Source: Rhizobium laguerreae (GTDB lineage: Bacteria > Pseudomonadota > Alphaproteobacteria > Rhizobiales > Rhizobiaceae). From it: DNA of 64,000 bases. The stretch spans positions 62,001 through 126,000 of the forward strand of contig NZ_MRDM01000009.1 in the NCBI RefSeq assembly GCF_002008165.1, read 5' to 3'. A program made the translations under genes and the position numbers. The notes under the pieces were generated by a model. The model did no database searches. It was given only the letters and a program-made list of their open reading frames with translations, and was not told the origin of the DNA. Of this stretch, positions 1 to 8,736 are shown piece after piece (position 1 is the stretch's first letter; every line of letters starts with the position of its first letter).

Positions 1-1
1 C

Positions 2-523
2 AAAAGGCTTGTCACCGCCAACGCGGCGGCGAAAAGCCCGCACGAGTGGCCGCCCATCATCAATCTCAGCGAAGCTGGCGGCTATTATTTCAGGTCGGGC
101 AGCGCCGAGCTGACAAACGAATTTCAGCAGATACTCAGCACGTCCATATCTAACCAGATCGCGGATAATCTGTCTCGCTATCAGGTCGACGTCATCGAGG
201 TCATCGGCCATACAGACGAGCAGCCGCTGGCTGGGACGGGTTCCAATCTCGACAAAACCTTCATCGATGTTCTGGACAATAAATTGCCAATCACCTCCCT
301 GGAGTCGGCCGATAACGCCGGGCTCGGATTGGCACGGGCGATCGCCGTTGCGAATATCCTCAAGGCAAATCCGAAACTGACGCAAGCAACGGTGCTTCCG
401 ATGTCGGCGGCGCAATTGATACTTCCCGGCGATATCGTCACCGCGGGGCAGGCAGGAAATGTCGAGGCCCGACGACGCATCGAAATCAGAATCCGGAGAC
501 GGGCTCAGTCCCTTTCTCCGTGA
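2..523 (+). CDS. OmpA/MotB-like C-terminal domain protein (5' truncated by window)
   Basis: The open frame enters from the window edge with no start codon and ends at TGA 521-523. About 173 residues are visible. They show the usual peptidoglycan-binding OmpA/MotB layout: a first strand ending in YYFRSGSAEL, a long helix, the strand and turn IEVIGHTDEQP, and a final RRRIEIRIRR strand that contributes the basic groove. Between the turn and the last strand there is a longer insert than in plain OmpA domains. Proteins of this kind anchor envelope complexes to peptidoglycan: outer membrane porins, MotB-type stators, or ZorB-type subunits of defence systems. The N-terminal part and upstream partner that would decide this lie outside the window. 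The domain call is firm and the role is open. Confidence 0.75.
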   Translation, partial: KRLVTANAAAKSPHEWPPIINLSEAGGYYFRSGSAELTNEFQQILSTSISNQIADNLSRYQVDVIEVIGHTDEQPLAGTGSNLDKTFIDVLDNKLPITSLESADNAGLGLARAIAVANILKANPKLTQATVLPMSAAQLILPGDIVTAGQAGNVEARRRIEIRIRRRAQSLSP

Positions 524-1060
524 CCAATGGCCCCATTGCGGCGCAAGCCGTCCGGCCTTCCGCCTGGGCTTCGTCACAAACCAGCGCTCGCCTTTCTTGG
601 TGTCAACCTTGGTGCGTTCGTACCCCGGAGACCATGGGGCAGTCGGTACTCACGGCGCAGTCGGCTTGCTTTGGCCGCAGACGACTTGGGATCCCTCCAT
701 GTCCAACTGAGCGTCGCCCTTCCCAGGAACCGTGGGGCGCTCACGGACAGGCGCCTATCTCCAGGTACGTGCAGACTGCGCCTTCAATTCCAACCTCACG
801 GCGCCATCGCATTCGTTAGCCTAGATCCTCCTGCAGCGGGACGGCGAAGGAAGCACATATGAAAAAGATCTCTCTCGCAGTTTGAGCTTCGACGCCAGAT
901 ACGTCGACACGGCATATTTGACCAAATGGAAAACATTTTTCGTGCACTGCAGCTCTGCACCAAGGTCGAGCCACACAGTACCGACACGAGCGGAACCTAT
1001 GTGAATTGATATCTCGTTCGATTCGCCAGCATAGACGAACCGGTGCAGAGCTGGTGTCGA
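524..1060. other. Intergenic stretch without a supported gene
   Basis: These 537 bases lie between the OmpA-like gene and the convergent DUF1173 gene. Several overlapping open frames exist on both strands, but none has a recognisable motif, a ribosome binding site or coding-like composition. I see no clear terminator hairpin or repeat. Confidence 0.5.
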
Positions 1061-2251
1061 TCATGGAAGCTGCGGCATTTCCCCTTCGGCCACCCGCCAG
1101 ATCCACGGTGTAATTTCCGGTCTCGTCTCGATCATCTCAGTCAACGCCTTCTCGAAATCCTCGCCGGCACCCGGAGGCACAATGAACATGGCGACAGGAG
1201 CCGGGCGTTGTTCCGGTAAGGTGACCGAGACGATTGGTTGCTCGCGCGAGAGATTGAAACGCAGGCCTTTCACGCTCTTTCGCTTCAGCCTTGAAAGCCG
1301 TTCCAGGAGATGTTGCTCTTGCATACTCTCGAACGGGATCCAATTCTCGTTGACCACCATTATCGCGAGCTCCTCGATAGACGCGATCCCCGCGCCTGAT
1401 ATCCCGAAGGTCGCAATCATAGTCAGATGGAAGTCCTCGCTCGACCGCCAGAGTTCCATCTCCGTCTCATATCTGGCGCTCAACCGCTTCCAGGTCCGTT
1501 CCTCGATCATAAAGGGGAAGGGAAGGTGACGAACGACGATTTTCTGGCCGTCCCGGGAAGCCGTGAACTCCTTCACCTCCGCCACAGTTATCATCAGTTT
1601 CCGCGGCCCGGAACTGGAGGTATGGGCAGGAGCCAAGGCCGCCGCCCGGCGGCTGGCTATTCCCTCGCGCTCCTGCTGATGAAACACTTCCGGCACGAAC
1701 AGAATGTCGCTCAACGGCGCGCCGCGTGCGGTCATCTGTGAGGCGGCGTTCATGAGACTTGTCCGCACCCTGCCCCAACCGCGTTTGCCGGCCCATGATG
1801 AGCGCCATTCCGTCAGTTCTCCCGCCTCCCAGAGATAGTGCAGGACGGCGCGCAACGAGAGCTTCCTTGTCTCATTGCGCAAAGCCGGCTCAGATGCCAC
1901 GGTGGAGGACGCGGGCGCACTACCAGCCCTCTTTTTCGTCAGGGGAAAATCGAGCTTCAGAGCAGCCTTTCCGCTTCCATCGATCTGGATCGCGTTGCCG
2001 ATCAAAGACCCAAGACCCGATAGCTCGTAGGGTGGCTCATACGACGGGCATGCGGGGTCATGGTCTCGTCCCGAAAGCGGCATGCGCTTGATGACATGGA
2101 GACCGTCGATGCGTGCAATGTACATCGGAAGCGGCGGCTCTATGCATCGGCAAAGTGGCCGTAGCTTCTGCGCGTATGCGCGTTCGAGCCTGGCCGAAAG
2201 CTCGGGATCGTCTTCATCGTACACCTGCTCGCCAATCGAAAAACGTCGCAC
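1061..2251 (-). CDS. DUF1173 family protein
   Basis: This gene belongs to DUF1173, a family of about 400 residues common on rhizobial and agrobacterial plasmids, with no established function. The frame is open up to 2617, but the family's opening motif RRFSIGEQVYDEDDPEL follows directly after a GTG at 2251, which has GGGGG about four bases upstream. I prefer that start, giving 396 residues. The upstream in-frame ATG at 2386 would add 45 residues that do not look like coding sequence. Visible features are Cys34, Cys36, His64 and Cys68 in an N-terminal segment that could bind metal, and a conserved DHDPACPSYEPP stretch. The rest is mixed alpha/beta without a motif I can name. Its place in a worn accessory segment is typical for the family. 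Confidence 0.75.
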   Translation of the reverse strand: MRRFSIGEQVYDEDDPELSARLERAYAQKLRPLCRCIEPPLPMYIARIDGLHVIKRMPLSGRDHDPACPSYEPPYELSGLGSLIGNAIQIDGSGKAALKLDFPLTKKRAGSAPASSTVASEPALRNETRKLSLRAVLHYLWEAGELTEWRSSWAGKRGWGRVRTSLMNAASQMTARGAPLSDILFVPEVFHQQEREGIASRRAAALAPAHTSSSGPRKLMITVAEVKEFTASRDGQKIVVRHLPFPFMIEERTWKRLSARYETEMELWRSSEDFHLTMIATFGISGAGIASIEELAIMVVNENWIPFESMQEQHLLERLSRLKRKSVKGLRFNLSREQPIVSVTLPEQRPAPVAMFIVPPGAGEDFEKALTEMIETRPEITPWIWRVAEGEMPQLP

Positions 2252-2412
2252 ATGGCCCCCATGATCATCTCGTCGGACCGGCTGACTCGCCTGCGAACAT
2301 GTAGCATGGGTCTCGTCGATTACACTAGCGCAAAATAGACAGTATAAAGTCGATGGAACACCGCGCTTGGGACCAGTTTTGACCATGTGGTTGGAAGTCA
2401 GGACTTCAGAGA

Positions 2413-3074
2413 TTGGAACTGACCGAACCGAAACCTGAAGGTTTGGCGACAGCATCAGCCCTTGCTTCCGCCTCACAGGGCCAAGCCTGCGGTGCAGTCT
2501 TCGCACCTGAAGACGTGACGATTCCGAAGGACGCTGTAGCATTGTGCAGTAGGCAAGCACGGGATGAAGCGATGAAGTTGGGTTTCCTCCAATCCATGAC
2601 GGACACGAGTTCCGCATTGTGGGTTTCCCACACTCTGATCATCCGGCTCGCAGGCCTTATCTCGGCGGCGGGCTTCGACGAGACGAAACGGACCACCGCG
2701 CATAAGGGACTAGATATCACTGTCTACGTGGACAGTCTGCGAGGCTCGGTGCTGGCCGCGCAACAAGGGATTGCCGCCAGCGCGAACGATCCGGATGTCT
2801 TCCTGTATGGTAGGGCGTCCAAGCCTTCCGGCTGCGACTGGGTGGCGTATTACGTGCGATGCGCTACGAGGCGATCACCGGCGCATCCAACAAGCTCGAC
2901 CGGTTTCTCGAGATGATCAGAGCGGCGCTTGCTGCGATTGCCCAAAAGGCCAAGGTGAAGATCATCGCATTGGATTGGTGGGAGAAGATCGTTGCTACCG
3001 TCAGGGAAGAAGTGGCCCGCGATACGTCGTTGCATTTTAATCGAAAGGAAAGCGAGGGAACCGTCGTCGTGTGA
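2413..3074 (+). pseudogene. Hypothetical protein, probably frame-disrupted
   Basis: A plus-strand frame runs from a weak TTG at 2413 to about 2820 and reads like a real protein, including a segment around LGFLQSMTDTSSALWVSH and another around YVDSLRGSVLAAQQG. Coding character then seems to pass to another frame, which continues with RYEAITGASNKLDRFLEMIR and ends at the stop at 3072-3074. A single shift near 2815-2825 would join the two into a protein of about 220 residues. I do not recognise the family. There is no convincing ribosome binding site, and the start may be lost. An alternative is a short intact ORF followed by an unrelated one. The frameshift is inferred from reading both frames, not from a homologue. 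Confidence 0.35.
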
Positions 3075-3402
3075 TGCGGTTTTGGTCCCGTCAGCCGGCA
3101 TTAGATGCCGTGCGCCGCATCAGGCGCGATTTGCGGCCACAGCGCCCCAGCTTCAAGATCAAGGGTGTCAAAGGGAATCGGAACCGACTATCTTCAGAGG
3201 ATGTGCAGCGTATACGCTCACCATCGGGGAAGATGTCTTTCTGCAGGACCTGCAGAGAACGCGAGAATCGCTTTCGGAATTCTTCGAATCGGGAACTGAG
3301 CTGACGACTTGCCCGAACGGCTCACGACGGTCATGCATCGCTATTCCGGTAAGAAAAATATCTTTGCGACCAAGGCTCTGAAGCACTAGTTCCGAAAGTC
3401 GG
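3075..3402. other. Intergenic stretch, probably degenerate
   Basis: These 328 bases have short open frames in all plus-strand phases. Fragments look protein-like but none continues for long, as expected of decayed coding DNA. I find no start site, repeat or terminator to annotate. Confidence 0.4.
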
Positions 3403-3975
3403 ATGATGAAGCAGATCCTATTCTTTGCGACTCCAAACGATATACAGCCGATAATTTCTGCTTTGGAGACGACCAACAAAATCGTGTTTGCACGAGTTGG
3501 AAGCTATGACATTAAAGACCCTCCGCTGATTTCCGGGGCCGAAATACCCAATCCAGGGGTTGCCACGAACGAAACCGCCAGCGGATCGGATTCATATCTC
3601 GTTGTTCCTGCCGGCTCGCGGTTGAATTTACATCCGTATACGAGCGAGGACTCCGACACGTTCGGAAGGAAGATGTGGAGTGTCTATAGCGGATTTAATG
3701 ACGAGTCTGTTGAAATGACGCTCGCCGGCATTTGGGAGGACGGCACCCTTTTACCCGGAAGTGTCAGGTCAATGCACAACAATGAATTCGCAAAGAAAAT
3801 AATGCGAGATTTTCAGGCTTCTCTGAAAAAGGCGAAGTTCGAAAAAGTTCAATCTTGGTGGCTGAGCACTGAGGCAGTTCAAATGCTGCGAGCTGGTAAA
3901 CGGCTGAGCACCACTGCGGTTCATCGCCGCCAGAATATGACTTACGACCGGAGCATATTGGCTGAGCTGAGATAA
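3403..3975 (+). CDS. Hypothetical protein, AT-rich orphan
   Basis: This frame encodes 190 residues from the first of two tandem ATG codons. The base composition is clearly more AT-rich than the flanking genes, with A/T-ending codons such as AAA, GAA, ATA and TTT used freely, which suggests recent transfer. The protein appears soluble: no signal peptide or membrane segment is visible. The C-terminal third is basic and helical, including KKIMRDFQASLKKAKFEKV and a final RRQNMTYDRSILAELR. I do not recognise a family. Upstream is only a weak GGA. It stands alone between degenerate sequence and a frameshifted gene, so no operon context helps. A role in defence or host interaction is possible but unsupported. 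Confidence 0.55.
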   Translation: MMKQILFFATPNDIQPIISALETTNKIVFARVGSYDIKDPPLISGAEIPNPGVATNETASGSDSYLVVPAGSRLNLHPYTSEDSDTFGRKMWSVYSGFNDESVEMTLAGIWEDGTLLPGSVRSMHNNEFAKKIMRDFQASLKKAKFEKVQSWWLSTEAVQMLRAGKRLSTTAVHRRQNMTYDRSILAELR

Positions 3976-4070
3976 CCCGAAGCGACCTTCGCTCGATGTG
4001 GCTGAGGTGCTGAGACAAATCGAGCGGCTTCCTAAGCAATGGACGGCTTCGCGACAATTAGGGGAGCGCC

Positions 4071-5248
4071 ATGGCCGACACCGACGCAAAGTTGCTGCGG
4101 ACATTCATTGCCGATGAGAACGAAGCCTTTGCCGATCGGTGCCAGGGGAAATTTTGGCCTGCCAATCACTATCGTATCGGGCCTCTGGCGACCAAAGCTT
4201 CCGGGCTGCTCGATCCGAACGAGCAGATCGATTTCTATTTCCATTTCATGCGCATTGCCGGCGGCGCACCCTCCGTCGGAGATAAGGAAATGCCGCTGCT
4301 GCTCGAGGCCTATCGGCGGATGCTGCCGTTTCTCGATCTTGGCGGCGTCATCCAGATGTCGCGGCGGCACAAGCTGCTGTTCGTGTTCGGTTTTGACGAT
4401 ACTGGCGCCTTGCCAGCGGCGAGACGATTTCGGCCAAGGCGCTAAAAGCGCGGCTCAAGCTCATTGCGCAGGTCGGCAATTATACGACGATGCCTGCGCA
4501 GCGCGACAAGAAGGCAAAGTTTGTTCCCTTTGCCGACGAGGCGGTGCGCATTCTCGAGGTTTTCCGGCATCTCGACTATCGCCACGACCGACGTTACGGC
4601 GAAGACCTCTACGATGTCACCAATCTCAGCTTCTGGGGCATGGTGTTTATCTGCCTGCTCAACAAGGCGACCCGCGGCGATCTTGTTGCCGATATGATCG
4701 AGGGCAAATATGATCTCATGCGGCGCGTCGAGCAACTGGCGATGTTGCACCGCTATGTCGAGACAGTCCTGCCGGATATCGAGCCTGACGAAGAGCGTTT
4801 CCGCTCGCTGGCGCGGCAGCTCAAGGGCATCGAGCTTGCGCGCCGCAATGCCACCGAATCCGTCGCTCTGGCCCAAAGATTGGGCCTGCCATTTGGCGAT
4901 GACGAGGACTGGGAAATTCATATTGCGGTCCCGCTGCGCGGTTCCGAAGGTCATCCGCTGATTGCCAAGAACGTTGTGCGATTGCAGATCCGGCCGAACC
5001 CGGACTGGCAGTGGGAACTGAATGCGCGTATCGCCGAGCGCGGAGAGTTTTCGGAAAGCGAGAAAAAGACCTACCGGAACGATCTCGGCCTTCCCGTTCT
5101 CGGTTGCGGAAATCTTTATGCCTTTCCGACATGGCTGAGACAGGTGCGCGAGAAAAACGGCCTGGATTTCGATACCGGCGCCGCCGACATTCGTGTGGGG
5201 CGCAAGCGGGCGGCAGCCAAGCTCATCGCCCAATGGCTGGAGAGCTGA
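4071..5248 (+). pseudogene. Conserved-looking hypothetical protein with an internal frameshift
   Basis: Two plus-strand frames together look like one protein of about 390 residues. The first starts at ATG 4071 (MADTDAKLLRTF) and loses sense after VFGFDDTGALP near 4410. The second frame is open upstream of its first ATG at 4490 and reads SGETISAKALKARLKLIAQ across the gap, then continues to a TGA at 5246-5248. The change corresponds to one missing base or two extra bases around 4405-4420. The product looks soluble and charged, and ends with RKRAAAKLIAQWLES. I do not recognise the family. Either the gene is inactivated or the base call is wrong here; no programmed slippage site (homopolymer or stop context) is obvious. 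Confidence 0.6.
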
Positions 5249-5351
5249 ACTCGGACCGATCGCAGTCGCGGGTCGCCGCCCACGCCATATCGAAGCGCTG
5301 AAGCATCTTCCTAAGGGCGGAGCGAATCTCTTTCGCCGGTCTGAGCATAGG

Positions 5352-5384
5352 CCGTGCCACGATCGCAATGGCGTCGTGGCACGG
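5352..5384. terminator. GC-rich hairpin between convergent genes
   Basis: CCGTGCCACGA (5352-5362) and TCGTGGCACGG (5374-5384) form a perfect 11 bp stem with an 11-base loop. It lies between the plus-strand broken gene and the minus-strand aldehyde dehydrogenase, where a bidirectional terminator would be expected. There is no strong T tract on either side, so the terminator role is inferred from position and stem stability. Confidence 0.5.
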
Positions 5385-5403
5385 TGACGGCTGTAAAACC
5401 GGC

Positions 5404-6849
5404 TCAGAAAGGATAGTGCTGGGCGGAATCCTCGACCGTGATCCAGCGCAGATCGGTGAATTCGGCAATCGCCGCCTTGCCGCCGAAGCGGCCGTAGCCG
5501 CTGCCCTTGACGCCGCCGAAGGGCATTTGCGCCTCGTCGTGCACGGTCGGGCCATTGATGTGGCAGATGCCGGATTCGATCCGCGCCGCAACGGCCATTG
5601 CTCGCTGGACATTCCGGCTGAAGACAGCGGAGGACAGGCCGTATTCGCTGTCGTTGGCGATGCGGATGGCTTCTTCTTCACCGGAGACGCGAATGATCGG
5701 CTTGACCGGACCGAAGGATTCTTCCGAGTAGACACGCATCTCGGGCGTGACGTGATCGAGCAGCGTCGCCTCGACCACGGTGCCCGAGCGCTTGCCGCCG
5801 GCCACGAGCTTTGCACCCTTGGCGGTCGCATCGGCAATCAGCTCATCCATTTTCTTCGCCGCGTCGAGGCTGATCAGCGAACCGAGAACAACGTGGCCGC
5901 GCGGATCGCCGGCCGGGAGCTGGGTGGCGCGGGCGGCCAGTTTGGCCACGAACTGATCGGCGATCGTCTCGTCGACAATGATGCGTTCCGTCGACATGCA
6001 GATCTGGCCCTGGTTCATGAAGGCGCCGAAAATGGCGGCGTTGACGGCACCGTCGATATCGGCGTCGTCGAGGATAACCAGCGGCGCCTTGCCGCCGAGT
6101 TCGAGGAGGGCGGGTTTGAGATGCCTGCCGCAGGTCTCGGCGATGATCTTGCCGACCTTGGTCGACCCGGTGAAGTTCACGCGCTTGACGGCCGGATGGG
6201 CGATCAGCGCGGCGACGATCTCGGGCGCATCCTCCGGCGCGTTGGTGATGACATTGACGACACCGGCCGGCAGGCCGGCTTCGGTCAGCGCGGTGGCGAT
6301 CAGCCGGTGCGTGCCGGGGCATTGTTCGGAGGCCTTGAGCACGACCGTATTGCCGCAGGCAATCGGCATGGCGATGGCGCGGGTGGCGAGGATGACCGGC
6401 GCGTTCCAGGGGGCGATCGCCAGGCAGACGCCCGCAGCCTGGCGAACGCCCATGGCGAGCGTGCCGGGCTTGTCGGAAGGGATGATTTCGCCTGATATCT
6501 GCGTCGTCATGGCGCCGGCCTCGCGCAGGATGTTGGCGGCGAACATGACATTGAAGCCGGCCCAGGGCGCGGTGGCGCCCGTTTCCTCGATCATCAGCTG
6601 GGTAAACTCGCCCACCTTGGAATCCATGATATCGGCGGCCTTCATCAGGATCGCGCGGCGCTGGCCGGGGCCGGTCTTCGACCAGGCGCCGAAGGCGGCG
6701 CTGGCGGCATCGACCGCAGCGGCAGCATCTTCCAGGCTTGCCGCGGCGGCGCGGCTTGCGAGCTTCTCGGTGAAGGGATCGATGCGATCATAGGTGCGGC
6801 CGCCGGAGGCCGCGCGGTCTGCGCCGTTGATGAGGAGGGAAATATTCAT
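5404..6849 (-). CDS. vdh: Aromatic aldehyde dehydrogenase, vanillin/salicylaldehyde type (copy 1)
   Basis: The 481-residue product is an NAD(P)-dependent aldehyde dehydrogenase of the vanillin/benzaldehyde/salicylaldehyde branch, oxidising an aromatic aldehyde to the acid in the cytoplasm. The oxyanion-hole Asn149 lies in IAPWNAP, the general base Glu250 in LLELGGKAP and the nucleophile Cys284 in MNQGQICMS. The coenzyme loop FTGSTKVG is present. The closing motif MPFGGVKGSGYGRFGG is typical of this branch. The gene is last in an eight-gene minus-strand operon, 23 bases after the coniferyl-alcohol-dehydrogenase-like gene, preceded by AGGAGACCTCCG-like sequence. With the ferulate genes downstream in the window, the likely substrate is vanillin or p-hydroxybenzaldehyde. 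A close paralogue opens the same operon. Substrate choice cannot be read from sequence alone. Confidence 0.88.
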   Translation of the reverse strand: MNISLLINGADRAASGGRTYDRIDPFTEKLASRAAAASLEDAAAAVDAASAAFGAWSKTGPGQRRAILMKAADIMDSKVGEFTQLMIEETGATAPWAGFNVMFAANILREAGAMTTQISGEIIPSDKPGTLAMGVRQAAGVCLAIAPWNAPVILATRAIAMPIACGNTVVLKASEQCPGTHRLIATALTEAGLPAGVVNVITNAPEDAPEIVAALIAHPAVKRVNFTGSTKVGKIIAETCGRHLKPALLELGGKAPLVILDDADIDGAVNAAIFGAFMNQGQICMSTERIIVDETIADQFVAKLAARATQLPAGDPRGHVVLGSLISLDAAKKMDELIADATAKGAKLVAGGKRSGTVVEATLLDHVTPEMRVYSEESFGPVKPIIRVSGEEEAIRIANDSEYGLSSAVFSRNVQRAMAVAARIESGICHINGPTVHDEAQMPFGGVKGSGYGRFGGKAAIAEFTDLRWITVEDSAQHYPF

Positions 6850-6872
6850 CGGAGGTCTCCTTGGGACAAGAA

Positions 6873-7658
6873 CTAGAAGCCGAGGACTTCGGCGTTGATG
6901 GAAGCTTCGAGGCCGCCGTCGACGGCAAGATTGGCGCCGTTGATCCAGCGTGCGCCATCCGAGCAGAGGAAGAGCACGGCGGGTGCGATATCGGCGGAGG
7001 TGCCGGCGCGGCCGACGCGGGTAATGTCGCTGTCGACCCTGGCGTCGCCGAGCACGGCGCGGAACTGCTTGAGGATCGGCGTTTCCACCGGCCCGGGGCT
7101 GACCGCATTCACCCGGATGCCGCGGTTCTTGAACAGCGGCTGATGGGCGGCGCGCATGGTCCAGAGCAGCAGCAGCTCCTTGGAGATCGGGTAACCTTCC
7201 TCATCCTTGAGACCGTGCTCGGCGACAACCGCCGCCACTTCGGGAAAGCCTTCGATTCCGGCCAAGGATTTTGCCCGCTCGATGTTGGCGCGCCAGCCGT
7301 AGCCGGCGATCGAGGCGACGTTGACGACGGCGCCACCTTCGCGCAGGCGCGGCGCCACGGCTTCCGACAGGGCGCGAAGCCCGTAGAAATTGACGGCGAG
7401 CGTCGAGGAGATGCCGGTGCTGCCGGAGAGGCCGGCGACATTGGCGAGCGCGTCGAGGCGCACCGGAAGCTGCGCAACGATCTCGGCAACGCCTGATGCA
7501 GTCGACAGATCGCCCTTGATGAAGGCGGCCCCTCCACTGGCAGGCTCGCGCACATCGACGCCGATGACCTCGGCGCCCATCTGGCCGGCCAGTTCCGCCG
7601 TGCGGGCGCCGATGCCGGATGCGACGCCGGTCACCAGGATTGTTTCACCAAAAAGCAT
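6873..7658 (-). CDS. calA: Short-chain dehydrogenase, coniferyl-alcohol dehydrogenase type
   Basis: The 261-residue classical SDR most resembles coniferyl-alcohol dehydrogenases (CalA of Pseudomonas), which oxidise coniferyl alcohol to coniferyl aldehyde with NAD(P)+. The nucleotide-binding motif TGVASGIG is at residues 10-17, the catalytic triad is Ser116, Tyr156 and Lys160 (YPISK), and the segments NVAG, SPGPVETPIL and RWINGANLAVDGG are in the expected order. The start at 7658 is favoured over an ATG six codons upstream because AAGGTG sits six bases before it. The gene lies between livM (40 bases) and an aromatic aldehyde dehydrogenase (23 bases) in one operon, so its alcohol is probably imported by the adjacent ABC system. 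A different aryl alcohol remains possible. Confidence 0.75.
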   Translation of the reverse strand: MLFGETILVTGVASGIGARTAELAGQMGAEVIGVDVREPASGGAAFIKGDLSTASGVAEIVAQLPVRLDALANVAGLSGSTGISSTLAVNFYGLRALSEAVAPRLREGGAVVNVASIAGYGWRANIERAKSLAGIEGFPEVAAVVAEHGLKDEEGYPISKELLLLWTMRAAHQPLFKNRGIRVNAVSPGPVETPILKQFRAVLGDARVDSDITRVGRAGTSADIAPAVLFLCSDGARWINGANLAVDGGLEASINAEVLGF

Positions 7659-7698
7659 GAACGTCACCTTTCGCAACAGAATCCGGAAATAAGCCGGC

Positions 7699-8736
7699 TC
7701 ATTCTTCCCATTTGATTTTATGCGGACCGGGCAATTTCAGCCGGTAGCCGACCGGCAGAAGTTGAAAATCGAAGCGGCGCTCGATTTCGCCCCAAAGGCC
7801 GCGCGGCAGGTAGAGCGAGAATATCAAGGCCGTGGCGCCGAGGCCGATCAGATACCAGACGCCGGCTCCGCCGAAGACGGTTTCGATCACGAAGAACAGG
7901 ATGGCGCCGAGGATCGCGCCTTCGAACTTGCCGATCCCGCCGACCAGCACCATGAAGATCATGTAGGCCGTCCACTGGACGCTGAAATAGGTCTTCGGCT
8001 GGAAGGTCGTGGCGGTCGCCAGCCATAGGCCTCCGGCGACCGCGATACCGAAGGCGGCGAGCACGAAGAGCAGCCTTTTGGTTGCGATCACGCGCACGCC
8101 GACCGAGGTTGCCGCCTCCTCATTGTCGCGGATCGCCTGCATCGCAGCGCCGGCACGGCTGCGCATCAGGATGAAGAGAGCACCGAGCAGGGCGGCCATG
8201 GCCGTCAAGGCGAGCCAGTAGATCGTTGCCCGCCGCGTCGCGCCGTCATAGACGTTGAGCGAGATCAGCGAGGTTCCCGTTTCCCCCTGGATCAGCCGGT
8301 CGAGGTTGACGAGCAGATGGGCGAGTTCCGCGATAACCCACATGCCGATCGCGAACTCGCCGCCCTTCAGGCGCAGCATGAACAGCGAAAGCGGGATCGA
8401 CAGCGCGCCGGTCACGATCGCGGCGGCAAGGAGCGCGACGAAGGGATTGAGCCCCGCATCCGCAAGCCGGATGGTGAAATAGGCGCCGAGGCCGAAGAAC
8501 ACCTGCTGGCCGACTGAGACCAGCCCGCCGAAACCGGCAAGCGCATTCCACATGGCGGCAAGGATCACGTAGATGAACAGGGCCGTCATCCGGTCGATCG
8601 CGCCGGCGCCGAGCACGGCTGGGGCAAACATCAGCAGGGCAAGCACCGCGGCCATGCAGCCGAGCGCCACCCGTGACGCTTTCGTCCAGCGTTCTATCGA
8701 TATTCCGGTGGAGGCAAGGGTCGCGTTGGGGCTCAT
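7699..8736 (-). CDS. livM: ABC transporter permease, LivM type
   Basis: The 345-residue membrane protein is the second permease of a hydrophobic/branched-chain amino acid (HAAT) family importer. It has about nine or ten hydrophobic segments, the family segment GLVSVGQQVFFGLGAY near the N-terminus and the cytoplasmic coupling loop RAGAAMQAIRDNEEAATSVGV that contacts the ATPases. The ATG at 8736 overlaps the livH stop by four bases (ATGA), indicating translational coupling. The longer open frame upstream is the shadow of livH. HAAT systems often import aromatic acids as well as amino acids, and the flanking aryl-aldehyde and aryl-alcohol dehydrogenases point to a lignin-derived aromatic as substrate. 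That assignment is inference from context. Confidence 0.9.
   Translation of the reverse strand: MSPNATLASTGISIERWTKASRVALGCMAAVLALLMFAPAVLGAGAIDRMTALFIYVILAAMWNALAGFGGLVSVGQQVFFGLGAYFTIRLADAGLNPFVALLAAAIVTGALSIPLSLFMLRLKGGEFAIGMWVIAELAHLLVNLDRLIQGETGTSLISLNVYDGATRRATIYWLALTAMAALLGALFILMRSRAGAAMQAIRDNEEAATSVGVRVIATKRLLFVLAAFGIAVAGGLWLATATTFQPKTYFSVQWTAYMIFMVLVGGIGKFEGAILGAILFFVIETVFGGAGVWYLIGLGATALIFSLYLPRGLWGEIERRFDFQLLPVGYRLKLPGPHKIKWEE

Noticed and set aside
2252..2386. ATG 2386 as the start of the DUF1173 gene
   Set aside because: The added 45 residues do not look coding, while the family's first motif follows the GTG at 2251 with a purine-rich site before it.
5368..6495. Plus-strand frame opposite the first aldehyde dehydrogenase
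   Set aside because: Shadow of a well-supported gene; composition is Asp/Gly/Arg-rich as typical for antisense frames and no motif is present.
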